Of a stretch of 64,000 nucleotides of DNA, positions 44,948 through 55,795 are shown piece by piece. This stretch comes from Trachythela sp. YZ-2020 (Eukaryota > Cnidaria > Anthozoa > Malacalcyonacea > Clavulariidae): NCBI GenBank assembly GCA_016169945.1, contig JADLSH010000193.1, forward strand, positions 2,604,001 through 2,668,000, in the 5' to 3' direction. The position numbers were made by a program, and so were the translations under genes. Numbering within the stretch: position 1 is the stretch's first letter; each line of letters starts with the position of its first letter. The notes under the pieces are model-generated. The model had not been told where the DNA came from. It did no database searches and saw only the letters and a list, made by a program, of their open reading frames with translations.

Positions 44948-44956
44948 AATAAATTA
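43890..44956 (+). mobile_element. LINE E 3' fragment interrupted by a SINE
   Basis: C-terminal reverse-transcriptase pieces: KKVQKFQNRAA, VITGDSG, LKKLNWKTLAERRK, CECPENIS and ELRSNNN up to 44190, then the SINE complex, then KTNSMKRTFGLAAAKVWN (44680-44725). A 3' UTR of about 190 bp ends in a (TAAA)n tail at 44918-44955. 5'-truncated and frameshifted. Confidence 0.75.
44191..44635 (+). mobile_element. Composite tRNA-derived SINE with 14-bp target duplication
   Basis: Flanked by AAGTAATAATAACA at 44177-44190 and 44636-44649. Inside, from left to right: an inverted SINE middle (44200-44262); a direct SINE middle and tail that is its near-perfect complement at the join (44263-44365, a palindrome around GGCCAGAGGGCC); a linker; then a complete SINE with tRNA-like head (A-box TAGCTCAGTTGG at 44486-44497; B-box mutated to AGATTAAATTCC), body and tail ending TTCCATCTACCAAC. 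The single duplication pair around the whole means it was inserted as one unit. Confidence 0.85.
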
Positions 44957-45000
44957 ATCTCTACCTCTACCTTGTACAACTGGCGAGCTTCGGTCTAAGG

Positions 45001-45360
45001 GCGCGCGCCACTGATCTGAAAAGCGTCCTGGATAGCGCAACCCATTGTTCACTGTTGCAAAAAATGTAGGCAGTTAAACATTGCTAGACAATAGAAATCC
45101 GCCATTACTAATGGGCAAATGCACATGAGAATATCTCGATTTCATTTTAAAACGTTTTCGAACTCTAAAAATACCAGATTACTATAGTGCTACATTATTT
45201 TAACAAATGATATGAGCATCTGAAGAAATAAATTTCTACCACTATACGCTAAAAATCGCGTTGTCAGTTGGTCCGTTAGTATTACGCACTGACTCCTGTC
45301 TTCATTTTAACACAATAGATACTAAATCCAGCGTTATTGGTAGATCAGTGGCGCGCGTCA
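45001..45360. mobile_element. Foldback MITE with GCGCGC ends
   Basis: The left end GCGCGCGCCACTGATCT (45001-45017) is complementary to AGATCAGTGGCGCGCGT (45342-45358). A second inner pair, GCGTCCTGGAT and ATCCAGCG, extends the arms. The interior is AT-rich with no ORF. No clear target duplication. Confidence 0.7.
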
Positions 45361-45793
45361 CTTCTTCTTTCGCTTTATATTTAGAGACCGATATTTTTTC
45401 GTTAGATTGACAAAATCCACAATGTTCCCGATGCCTACCATGTCTAAAATCCATTATTTTACTGAGAAGTACAGAAATGATTTTACCCCGACTCTACTAA
45501 ATTGCGAAAATGTTCTACAGAACGCTGGTAGTACATACATGATACTTCATTGGCTATACATTATATCTTATTGGATTCTTCTCAGCCCAATATGACAAAA
45601 TATTATAGGCCTGTTCATATTTATGATCACGCTCACCGAGAAGTCTCGCCTACATATGATCTGCCGCCCTAGTACTTTTACTGTAAAAATTTACATCGAA
45701 TCCAATAATTGTTTTATTATACATTAAAAAGACAAAAACGAGACAAGTAAGCCAACACTTGTGGCCGGTGGGAAAGATGCAAAAACACATAAG
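45361..45793. other. Non-coding, no gene recognised
   Basis: Downstream of the minus-strand gene that ends at 45794; its 3' UTR would lie here. The plus ORF at 45407-45595 has no motif. Confidence 0.4.
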
Positions 45794-48700
45794 TTAACAT
45801 GGTAGACCTTCATCGCTGTCACTAGACTGGTTGAGCAATCATAAGAGTCAAACGCGTCACAGTCGGAATCATCTGAATCCTCGCTGTTTCCTTTACTGTT
45901 TCTGCAGTCACTGCATTTGCATACATCGGTGCACTTTACTTAGTCCAGATTTTCGACATGAACATCGGTTGTTTTCACATCCCTTAGTACATTTACAGTT
46001 AACCAACTCAAGAATAGAGACTTGCCGATTCTCATTAATTCCCCACCAATGTTCTGTGAAATTTGGAACGTTAAGAATGGGCTGTGTTGTATTTCTGCAA
46101 ATGTAACACTGGTAAGCTGCTCGATAAATGTGCAACAACAGAGAATCTTCATTGGGTGGTAATAACTCTTCGTCATATTTTCCAGCTTTGAAAGTAATGT
46201 ACCGGACTAGATTCACATCAGACTCGCGTTCATACCCATACAGATGACATTTTAACTATATTTTTACCTTCCTATCTTTATTTCTATTTTAAATTATTCT
46301 ATTTAAATTTATTTGTTTCCCTGTAAATATATTTATATACATATTTTAGGTTGTTTGGATTTTTAGCACAGGACACACATTGACAACAGCTAGTTTCTTG
46401 CTGAAGTGTTTATCCTGTATAATAATTCGTGTAATAATAATAAATAATATTAATAAAAATAAAATATATATTTTGAAAGCTGAATTACCAGCTCTTCAGA
46501 TGGTGATACGGATGCACCTAAATTTGCAAAAAGGTAGCATGCTCATCTTTACCTTTGCTACTTTTAAAGCCGTGGCCTTTCCTTTCCCATAAAATGAACT
46601 TGTACTATCACAACCTTAGATCACAAGTTTAACAATACAATTAGGAATAGAAAGGGAATTACACAAGAATGTTATGGCATATTGGTGGCACAGTAGTGCC
46701 TTTCACGTTGATGACCGAATTTGCGATCCTGCAATATGCAGTTGTTCAATAGGCCAGTTCCAAAGATGTCTAATGTACATATTCAAATGATGATTAAGCT
46801 GCATGTTATGATTCAATTGCAAACCAGAACGCGTCATATGGATTCGCAGTCGAAACTACGCGCTGGTTTATTTTATTGTAAATAGTTTCAACACGAACTC
46901 TATCAAACATCGCATATTTTTAATGGGAGTAAAGAATCAAGAATGGCCCTCACTGATGGAGGTATCCAACATAAATATAGTTAGTTTGGTTAATTTAATT
47001 TAGTTTCGTTGTAGGTACTTTAGTAACCTTATCATAATCATACTTGTGAAACTCTGAAATCCAATCAATGCAGAGCACCACTGGGAACCAACGTGTTGCT
47101 TCACTTTATGAAGGGAGATCATTCTCTTCTTGTTTTGTTTTCCTGTTTCAAAGAATAACTGCGCACTGATAATGGAACCGGCATTCAAAGCAATAAAGAA
47201 AACATCTGTATCGGGACTTTTGATGATGACATTTGGGTACAACAACGATGCGTGCTTAGCATGGCATACAATTCTTGTATCGCTTCTTCGTGATCGCATG
47301 TTAACTCTTCGACGTGAGAGTATATCGTGGCATCAAGTGACTCTGTTAATTTGTGGCACTCTTTTTCACGTGTGACAAAAACCTCGACACATTTTAGCAG
47401 TTGGGGACTTGCTTTTCTCCAAGCTTCAAAAATGAATTTAATCAATTCTTCTTTGTTCTTTCCTGTTGAAAGAAACTTTTTCCACTGACGGGGAACAAGC
47501 TGTTGCTCACCGTAAATATTCATCAAGTATGTGCCACCTTCACTGCGTTTTCTCTTTCTAAATTTTTGATGCTGTGCTCTGGATACCGATCACCAACGAA
47601 GTCAAGTCTTTTCGATTTTGAAAAAATTGCCTTTTCACAATTTTAACCAACAATTCCTGCGCCAGCTCACCAAAAGTTGTCGAAGTCGCCTTCATTGTTT
47701 GAAGTATAGCCATTGCATCAAGAATCAGAGCACTTTCACCTTCAACCCTTTACACAAACGCATCTTGCGATTCAGTTTCAATCGAATTGAGTAACTTCGA
47801 CTTGGTGGTTTTGACGAGATTTCCTTCCACCTTTGCCAAAGGTAAAGGGAATGGTCTCAGCGAATACTTTAGAACATCTTTCATACCATATCTCTGCTTT
47901 TCGCTATAAGAAGCATTTTAGCAAACAAGTTTTTCGAATTCTTTAAAGCCACAATCTCACCACTCTTGGTCTTGCTCGTAACTTTCTTGTTAATTGAGGA
48001 CAATGTTCGTAAATTTAACTTCTTAACTAGCGAGTAGATATCAGGCTTCGACGAAAGGATATTTGTCTCCATATAGCTTACTGCTGTAGCCTCACCTTTT
48101 CCATGCATGCTTTTCATGTCTGACTCGACATCACTAGGAGCAACAGAACCATTATACAAGTGTACAGGAGACTGATATTCATTATCGAACGGGTTTATCA
48201 TCGTGTTCACCAACTCCATGACGTCCATAACGGCATTTGCATCGTACTTTATCCTGGTTTTATCGAAATCTTTCATTGTTCTGTAAAAGATTGTAAACAA
48301 ATTAGTTTACTCAAATTGCTAACATCAGGAAATTCAAGCAACATCGTTCTTGTTATATATTTTCGTGTATATATTTTCAAGTATATTGTTCATCGCTACC
48401 TACATTGGAACCCCACACTTTTGCAAGACGCATCGTTGAAGCTGCCTACGCTGGATTCCTTAGTGTATAAGACCTAAATCTAAGAATATAGATTATAAAG
48501 AGTATAATTACCTTGATACGTTTGACATATTTGCCGTTGTCTGCGATATTCTCAGCGACATCTACAAAGACAATTGCATTATCACTGAAAATAATTCATG
48601 AAAAAAACCCATAAAGGAAATCATGACAGTGAAGGAGCTTGTATATCTGATACAACTCTTGCTGGTATATTTAATATTATCGAATAGGAGACTTTTCATT

Positions 48701-51537
48701 AGTATGAATCACAAGCTATATACAGCATGAGCGTCGTGTTCTTTAAGATATACAACCACTCGCTGACTCATTTTCGGGTCTGTATGGCGTGTTAACACCG
48801 AGATAACTCAGCACCTCTGCTTCGTGGTCTAGTAGGGACTCGTAAAAGGCAACAAAACGCTGAATTGCCTCGTAAAAGAGTTTGTGAGCTCTAATACATC
48901 GATTGTAGTGCTTCCCTGTAAGAACGCCTTCAACAGAAGCAGGTGCCACAATCTAGCTCGGACTCTTTCATTATAATTATCCTAAAACGAGAAATAGTAA
49001 AAAATATGATATGAGTTATGTTATTAGACAGGGAACGTTAATTGCACATAACTATTACCCAAGGGTGTCAATCCAGGGGAGACGGCAAGGGACCACCCCT
49101 CCATAATCTATAATAAATTATATCTGTGCTCCTGTTTTTGGAATGGACTGTGACAACTGTTCACAGTATAAATAATAAAGATTCTCTTACCTGCAGCCCA
49201 GCATCTTTGAAAATCTTCCCAATTCCACTGCAGTAAGACATAATTGTATGGAACTCTCCAAGCCTCACGACAATTCTATAGCTAGTTGTAAAGTCTTCAT
49301 TGTTCCATCTTATCATCTGGGCCTTTGCATAGATTGCTTCATCAAAATTAAAACGAGAACAATTTCAGGAAACTGGAGGCGTTGACTAATGGAAATACTC
49401 TGCTTAGCATCGTATTGACTGTTACCAAATCGGTTGCAGGACTATCAATCACCGGAAGATAACCGATGTTAGATACGTCAGTGATATCTGTAACTAACTG
49501 ACTGTTGAATCCGGTCCATCCAGGTATAATATCTCCAATATCGGACAAACAGATTCGACAAACTATGAAAGCAAAGTCAAGGCTTATCCCAGGTAGTTGA
49601 AAGAGTAGGTTGTTATCGATGTCTATATCTTCAGACTTGTGTTGGTTTAAGAGTGGTACGCCTTTCTTGGTGCTGGTGTAGGACTGAATATTTGACTGAG
49701 GAGCCTTTACCGAACGAATCTTCTTACTCACGGTCAATTTGCGTTAAGCGCAGGCTCTCCTCTTTGAATGACGATTCCATTTACAACATGCATAGTGCCT
49801 TTACCAGTGAGAGTCTCTTCATTAAAATCGTTGTTGTCCCATACAATCGTGGTAAAAAGTCCAACGTTGATATTTCTCGGGATGATGACATTATCAGATG
49901 CGTTACTATTTGTAGCCAGTGCCGAATCATGCGTGCAAACAGTGGACGACGAAACCTAGTGTCCAAGTCCAGGCAAAATGTTAATGAGCTTCGTTGTTCC
50001 TGTAAGTTGACGCACAGTCATACCAAGAGCCAACGATTTATGCGTTTGTTTTCTTACTTTTGATTCAGCATACACAAAATCTTCGCATATTGAAACTACC
50101 TTGCAACTCTGACTACGAGAGATCATCACTCTTTCATCCACTACAGGTTCGTTAAGCAATAAAGGGATAGAATTGATAGGGATTGACTCTGTTGTAAGAT
50201 CTATGGTCAAATCATTTAAGTCAGGAGGCCATTCAACCACAGCTTTGCTTTCTTTCAACATTTCTCGAATCTCCATTGCCACATGAAATATTTGACGGAG
50301 CGCAGTATCCTTAACGTACAGCTCTATACGAACTCTTCTCTTCACCGTAGTCAGTCTCATCATCATCTTCACTATCACTAGGATCAATTTCCATCATATC
50401 ATCAGCAATTTCAACAGATATAATATCATCAGGGTACACAAGTCTACCTTTGTTCATTGTTATAGAGGCATGAAAAACTACTTGCAGATATCGTGATTGA
50501 ATCCTCTTCTTTAATTGGGAAGCTTGGTATGAGACAGTATTACCGTTAATTTCTCTAATTACAAATTCTATAAACTTTTTGAGAGGATAACTCAACAACA
50601 GTATTTCGTTACTGTCGATGGTTCTTTTCTGTATAATAGTTGAACATAATAACTCAAACGCCTTGTCATAAATCTTGGGGTTCTAAATTAGCGTTTGCAA
50701 TTGTTATATTCGACAGGCCTTTCGTGTATTTTTGATAGCATTTTTTGTGATATCTTGCCTCTATCGCAACACAATCTTTCCACGAATATGCATTAGGACA
50801 CTTAGGTCATGTCTTATTTCTGCTGCCTTTTGCAGTTGACCAGCTGTTACTGTTTGTGCGACAGAGAGGTTCTGCTTTACGCGTTTCTTTGAAAGAAGCG
50901 ATGCAATTTGAGCAGCCTCTTGTTGACTCTCATGTTGAGGATAACAAGTGAAACTATTGACGTCACAGATTTTCATGGCACAGAAAATACTAGGTTGAAT
51001 TTTTATGACATGAAATCAATAAACGCCCAAAAATTCCAAAACTTACCGGATCGATAACATATCTAGGTCCGCATTCCTTACAGATCAAACAACATTCTGG
51101 AAGAACATTCGACGATTTTGAAGTCGTTTCATTCGCACATCTAAAACTTGACGATTGCTAATTGTTCGTTTCACCTTTTCCTTTGGGCTATCATCCTCAT
51201 CAATGTCGTCCTTTGTAGTACACTTACTTTAATGTATTGCTCTTACGTTGCCGCAGTTTTCCGGGCCATTTCTAGGTTAGTGATGTCCGTGAAACTTCGA
51301 CAACAACTCAGGTGATAGTATAATGCTTCTTCTAACTCTTGGACATCTTCTGTACCATCAGGTAAATACTCTAAAGATTTTTGGGCAACATCCCTAGATT
51401 GATGGTATTTATCATGCTCAGGAAGTTCAAGCCATTCTCTTCTTCTGTTTGTTAATGTTCTCAATCATCGAACAGTTGTTTCTGAGCGCCAAGTTTACCT
51501 TCAAAGTGCAGGTGCGAGCTCCCGTCTCCATTGCCAT
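45794..51537 (-). CDS. Multi-exon gene, uncharacterised family with FEN1/XPG-like motifs and a Cys-rich CXC-like end (frameshifted)
   Basis: Minus-strand exons read in order. N-terminal REWLELPEHDKYHQ region (51464-51243); Cys pair LICKECGPRYVIDP before a GTAAGT donor (51080-51040); MHIRGKDCVAIEARYHKKCY (50800-50700); LSYPLKKFIEF (50598-50311); LALGMTVRQLTGTTKL (about 50050-49956); NVGLFTTIVWDNNDFNEETL (about 49880-49800); SYCSGIGKIFKDAGLQ with a GTAAGA donor (49250-49190); VEGVLTGKHYNRCIRAHK (48940-48880); 48300-47881; ESALILDAMAILQ (47735-47700); QWKKFLSTGKNKEELIKF (47490-47430); an EADTR motif with a one-base deletion (near 47275); SPDTDVFFIAL (47220-47190); then after a GTATGA...AAG intron CDSTSSFYGKGKA (46615-46570); and CKCTKGCENNRCSC (46000-45950) with acidic tail, stop 45794-45796. 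The acidic motifs in this order resemble a PIN/XPG fold; nuclease activity is inference. At least four frameshifts suggest a pseudogene or assembly errors. Large homologues are familiar from cnidarian genomes, function unknown. Confidence 0.65.
46225..46570. other. Intron-like stretch inside the nuclease-like gene
   Basis: Between the GKGKA-containing exon and the Cys-rich exon. AT-rich, no conserved phrase after about 46480 apart from a VSPSEELVIQL-like helix at 46520-46490 that probably ends the upstream exon. Confidence 0.4.
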
Positions 51538-51639
51538 ATGGCAACTTTACATTTTTTAAATATTAAAATAATAAGTTTTTTTAATAAATGTCGAAGTACA
51601 ATCAGTGTTTACCATAAAAACCAAACTTGGGACACTATG

Positions 51640-51664
51640 CATCCTCTACTACGCATGCGCAGAG
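51640..51664 (-). promoter_or_regulatory. CGCATGCGCA (NRF-1-like) motif upstream of the nuclease-like gene
   Basis: CTACGCATGCGCAG at 51650-51663 lies about 115 bp upstream of the likely start codon (51537-51526, minus). The same core occurs at 21007-21015 and 23490-23533 next to related units. Binding by NRF-1 is suggested by motif only. Confidence 0.35.
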
Positions 51665-52150
51665 CGTGAAATTGGCTTTCAAATGATACCATTTTTTGTA
51701 TCATTGCGACCAAAATGACCAAATACAAATATTACAAATTACTGGTCCGGGGAACGCATTTTTTTCACCATTGGGAGACGTTGAGTGCAAAATTCATTTC
51801 GGATTCAAATTTATGTATTTTAATGAGCTATTTTTAAGTCTTGGTAAATTTAAAAAAGGTTCAAATCGCGACTTAACAACAAAATTTGGTGGTTAAAAAT
51901 TTTACGAAACAGGAAGTTTGCAAACTGAACTGGCAAACGCTGAACGTTTTATAAATAGATAACCATCATTTGGGCAAATGGTCGAAAATTTGAAGAACGT
52001 TTAATTCCCAAAGGTGGAAAAATGTGATTTCGACCACTCTTTTTCCATCGGATCTTATTTGGGCATTATTGATCGCAGTGATACAAAAATATTGTCATTT
52101 GGCAGATATACGGATCTGACCTATATTTGTGTGAAAAAGGCAAATCTGTA
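51665..52150 (+). repeat. Repeat R1, contiguous copy
   Basis: Unbroken version of the R1 family: GGCTTTCAAATGATACCAT, ATCATTGCGACCAAAATG, TTTCGGATTCAAATTTA, GGTTCAAATCGCGACTT, then a weakly inverted second part with CATCGGATCTTATTTGGGC and CAGTGATACAAAA (51990-52110). Useful as the reference for the split copy at 41050-42560 and the foldback at 1905-2560. Confidence 0.65.
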
Positions 52151-52336
52151 AAATAAATATTATCAACCTGGTATCACCTGCTGCATGCATCTAATCAAAT
52201 TTCATGATTACTATACTAGACTTAATGGAACCGCTGTAATTGGCTTTGCTGTTGGGACCCCCAGCAGGGGTTGATTGGTCTCAAATTGGACCAATCAGAA
52301 TGCAGGAAAAGCAATAGACACCTCACAATTTCTACT

Positions 52337-52374
52337 AAAAAGTGATAGTCACTGGTCAGTGACTATCACTTTTT
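52337..52374. repeat. Perfect 38-bp palindrome
   Basis: Arms AAAAAGTGATAGTCACTG and its exact complement around a GT centre (18-bp arms, 2-nt loop). As DNA it could extrude a cruciform; as RNA it would form a strong hairpin followed by U-rich sequence. Confidence 0.95.
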
Positions 52375-53745
52375 TTCAAAATTGCTTCTTCGCAAGCTGC
52401 CGAATTTAAAACAAAAATCGTTTTTTGAGCCTGATTCAAAGTTTTAAATGAAAAAAACTGCCGCTAAATTCAAGGAGGATATATTTCTGACATTTTTAAA
52501 GGTAAGCGATAACAAATACACTATTTTTCTTCCATGAAAGGCAGCGTTTTCTCGCTGTTGAAATGAACATGTATAAAACTTTTTCCGTACGGCTCAACCA
52601 CTCAACTGTTTATTTTGAAAATTATTCGTTTCATCCTCTTTTATATCGTTATATTCAGCAAAAACCTAGCTGTGATATATTTTTAAAACCATTCTACTTT
52701 GTATTTGAGCCCTTCCAAAGTATTTTTCTCACGAAATTGTTTGTTTTTGTTTCGCTTCGATATGTTTTTGACACTCGTCTTTTGTCGGCATTTTTTTAAT
52801 AACCGGCCGCTGAGAAAAGCGCTGAATGCGACTGGGGCGACGCGGCCCCTGTGTAATTTAAAAAAACAAAACAAGGAGTGAAAAAAACTCCAGGTGGATC
52901 GAGTAAATGATTAATATTTTAGAAAGTATTCAGTCGATTGTTGCTGTATTTTTTCAAGATGTTATTCAAGCCTTTTAGCGTTCATACAACAAGTTTTAAG
53001 GCGTTCTGTACTATCTAACATATAAAATTTTGTGTTTTAAATCTCGAAACATTTGTGACTTCCCTGTCCAATTTCGCCCCGCTCGCAAAACAATTTACTA
53101 ATTTCGTACCTTAGAATCGAGCTAGAACGTAGCTTTTTTTAAGACAACACTGCCACGAATTAAACTTTATTCTTGCCCAATTTTGTCGTGTAATTTTTCG
53201 AACTTTTTTTGCTATAGCATGCCAACTTCAGCATAAAAATTGGGTTGTAGTGTAAAAATTTCTCAGGTTCGACTGTTTTGAAAATTCGCTTATTTCAAAG
53301 GTAGTCAAACACACTAAGACCACGTTTGCAATTTCAATCTACACAAAAATATATACGCTTCTTACCATAAGAACATCATTTGCCAAAAACAAACATTTGA
53401 AGAGATATTGCAGATTTTGTAAAGACGAAGGGTCATTCCATCCATCACGAGAGCTTCGGCAGTTCCAACCCAGGTTGGTTTTATAAAAAATTCAACCGCT
53501 TCTTTTGGCACCAGAACTTAGTAAATCCCAGGGCAGTTAGACTATTAATAGATGTATATTTGGTATAAATATCGTTTCTTAATTTTTTGAACTTTTTTTG
53601 CTACCTGCCATTGAATGCGCACCAACCGGTCATTTAAATGGGGAAAGTATGACAGGCAATAGACAAATTTGGCTAACGCTGTTTACATCAGTGTGTTTAC
53701 GTCGTTGCTACCCAATTTACAACTTCGGATAACTCACGTGCCTGG
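52375..53745. other. Non-coding, no gene recognised
   Basis: AT-rich sequence; ORFs of 60-78 residues at 52563-52881 on both strands have no recognisable motif. No tandem repeat noted. Confidence 0.4.
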
Positions 53746-53907
53746 TTACTATTGTTCTAGTTTGCGAAAACATTGAATAGAACAAAAGTAACTATAAGAG
53801 TATGTATTATTAGAATTATGTATAAGAGCTATTCACTCATGTAGATCATTCTAATGCTTAGTAACCTTTGTTCTATTCAATATTTTCCCGAACTAGAACA
53901 ATAGTAA
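53746..53907. mobile_element. Short MITE (162 bp)
   Basis: Starts TTACTATTGTTCTAGTT and ends with the complement AACTAGAACAATAGTAA. The arms continue to about 48 bp with CATTGAATAGAACAAA. The interior of about 65 bp is AT-rich. No ORF; target duplication unclear. Confidence 0.8.
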
Positions 53908-54289
53908 TTTCTGGCCTGTGTATATAACAAATTTGTGGTAATTTTCTTTAACAAATAAAAATGTCTCCACATACATAAGAAGAATATTTGGGGGGTCCCG
54001 CGCATCACACATTGATCATGGGAGAACTCGAAATAACGTGTGTTTCTATAAGTGTATAGAAACACGGAAAATGTTTTCTATTTCTTAATTGGATTCTTTT
54101 TTATTTATTTCAATTTCAATTTATTAAAGATTACATAAATTCGCACCATCGGTAAGGTGAATTACATTATATATTACAGGGTGTAAAATGATATATTACA
54201 TTCAATTGGTATGTAGTTAAAACTATTAAAAAATCTTAGTTGAAATATAGCATGCAATAATATATAGTTAAAATTTTAAAGGATCTCAG

Positions 54290-55795
54290 TTATTGCTGAT
54301 TATAAACCACCGTCATAGTCGGAAAAAAACTATTTTTGAATCTATCTGTTCTACATTTATATAAAGACAAATTATTTCCACTACGCACCGATCGTCCATG
54401 CGATTCATACCTCGTACGAGGTATAAGGTAGGAAAGTTTCGAACTTGACTGGGTTTTAAGTTTATTAAAAAGTTTCAAACACAAACGTTGACGGTTGTCA
54501 TCAAGTCTTGGACATCCAGTAAGAGCTAAACCTTCGCGGTAGGATAAATGTGGAAATATAATGCGGAAAAATCGCTTCTGTATGCGTTCGATCTTCTCAG
54601 CAAGAAAAGAAGGGAGGCATGTATGCCACACAGCGCAGCCATACTCCAAAATGGAGCGGATAAGAGATGTATATATACTTATTAGGTCATCTTCAGGCAC
54701 TCCATTACGCTTCAGAGTACGAATAATATATAAACGTCTTGCGGCTTTCTTCGTGATAATATCTACGTGATCATTCCATTTTAAGTCGTCTTGGATTTGA
54801 AGACCTAACAATTTATGGCTACTAATCGTTTCGAGCGGTATTCTATTGATGGTAAGCTGTGGTAAATCAGGCACATCACGTTGGAAATTAACTCTCAATT
54901 CTTTGCACTTTTTTGGATTGAGTTTCATAAAATTTTGGTCGGACCAGGTTGAAATATGGTCCAGTTCGTATTGCATGTTGGATTGGCCATGATTTGGGAT
55001 GACTTCGGAGATAGTAAGATCGTCTACATACTTCCATTGGTCTGACTCTAATGTTTTTAAGTCGTTGACCATTACTAAAAACAAGATGGGACCTAATTTT
55101 GTTCCCTGGGGAACACCGGCATTTACTTGTGCCCAATCGGAGATTGATTCCCCAAGTTTGACCCTCTGTCTGCGATCGGACAAAAAGTTACATAACCATG
55201 GAATAATAGATCTACGAAGTCCCATATCGATCAGCTTAGCAATCAGCACGTTCAAATTAATTCTGTCAAAGGCCTTGCTAAAATCCAGCAAGATAATCCG
55301 TAACGAACATCCATCAGCATCAAGTTTGGATAACCAAGAATGGAACATATCAAGTAGGCATAAAGTAGTGGATGAACCGCGGAGGCATCCAAATTGCTTA
55401 GGATCAATTTGATGTCCGATATCTTCCAAGATCCATTCAACGACGAATTCCTCTAGGACTTTTGATATACACGACGTTAATGAGATTGGGCGTAGATCGT
55501 TTTTTTCTTTGGGAGGTGTCTCTTTTGGAATCGGGGAAATATTTGCGGATTTCCAGTGGGAAGGGACAGTAGCCGAAGATAAAGAGAGGTTGAAAATATC
55601 TGCAAGTGGGTCGGACAATTCGTAAGCAAATTCTTTAAGCCCAATACTGCAAAATGGCAAAATATTAAGTCGAGACTTAATATTTTGCCATATTGGCCGA
55701 GGGAATCCAATAGGAGTTTTATTATATCGAACAAAACATTTATAACATAAAACACGTACTGTGTATAAGCGAGAATAATACAACAACAATGCCAT
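54290..55795 (-). CDS. LINE G reverse transcriptase, open frame
   Basis: The 501-aa ORF has DLRPISLTSCISKVLEEF, QFGCLRGSSTT, motif A LLDFSKAFDRINLN, AGVPQGTKLGPILF, active site KYVDDLTISEV (about residues 255-265), the LNPKKCKELRV phrase, and thumb/C-terminal LLGLQIQDDLKWNDHVD, YTSLIRSILEYGCAVW and IQKRFFRIIFPHLSY. Both catalytic Asp residues are present and the frame is unbroken to a natural stop, so it is relatively young. The first ~50 residues, upstream of the palindrome, are not reverse-transcriptase-like. Closest in the window to LINE B and to the fragment at 6930-8110. Confidence 0.92.
   Translation of the reverse strand: MALLLYYSRLYTVRVLCYKCFVRYNKTPIGFPRPIWQNIKSRLNILPFCSIGLKEFAYELSDPLADIFNLSLSSATVPSHWKSANISPIPKETPPKEKNDLRPISLTSCISKVLEEFVVEWILEDIGHQIDPKQFGCLRGSSTTLCLLDMFHSWLSKLDADGCSLRIILLDFSKAFDRINLNVLIAKLIDMGLRRSIIPWLCNFLSDRRQRVKLGESISDWAQVNAGVPQGTKLGPILFLVMVNDLKTLESDQWKYVDDLTISEVIPNHGQSNMQYELDHISTWSDQNFMKLNPKKCKELRVNFQRDVPDLPQLTINRIPLETISSHKLLGLQIQDDLKWNDHVDIITKKAARRLYIIRTLKRNGVPEDDLISIYTSLIRSILEYGCAVWHTCLPSFLAEKIERIQKRFFRIIFPHLSYREGLALTGCPRLDDNRQRLCLKLFNKLKTQSSSKLSYLIPRTRYESHGRSVRSGNNLSLYKCRTDRFKNSFFPTMTVVYNQQ
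55654..55691. repeat. Perfect 38-bp palindrome at the LINE 5' junction
   Basis: 18-bp arms ATGGCAAAATATTAAGTC and the exact complement around GA. It marks the point where LINE G similarity stops. Confidence 0.9.

Larger units (their letters stand above)
54108..55795 (-). mobile_element. LINE G, 5'-truncated, minus strand
   Basis: A reverse-transcriptase ORF (54290-55795) and a short AT-rich 3' UTR ending near 54108 (AATAAA-type sequence and A/T-rich tail). The 5' end falls at the start of the reverse transcriptase finger domain, marked by a 38-bp palindrome at 55654-55691 that may record a 5' inversion on insertion. Confidence 0.8.
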
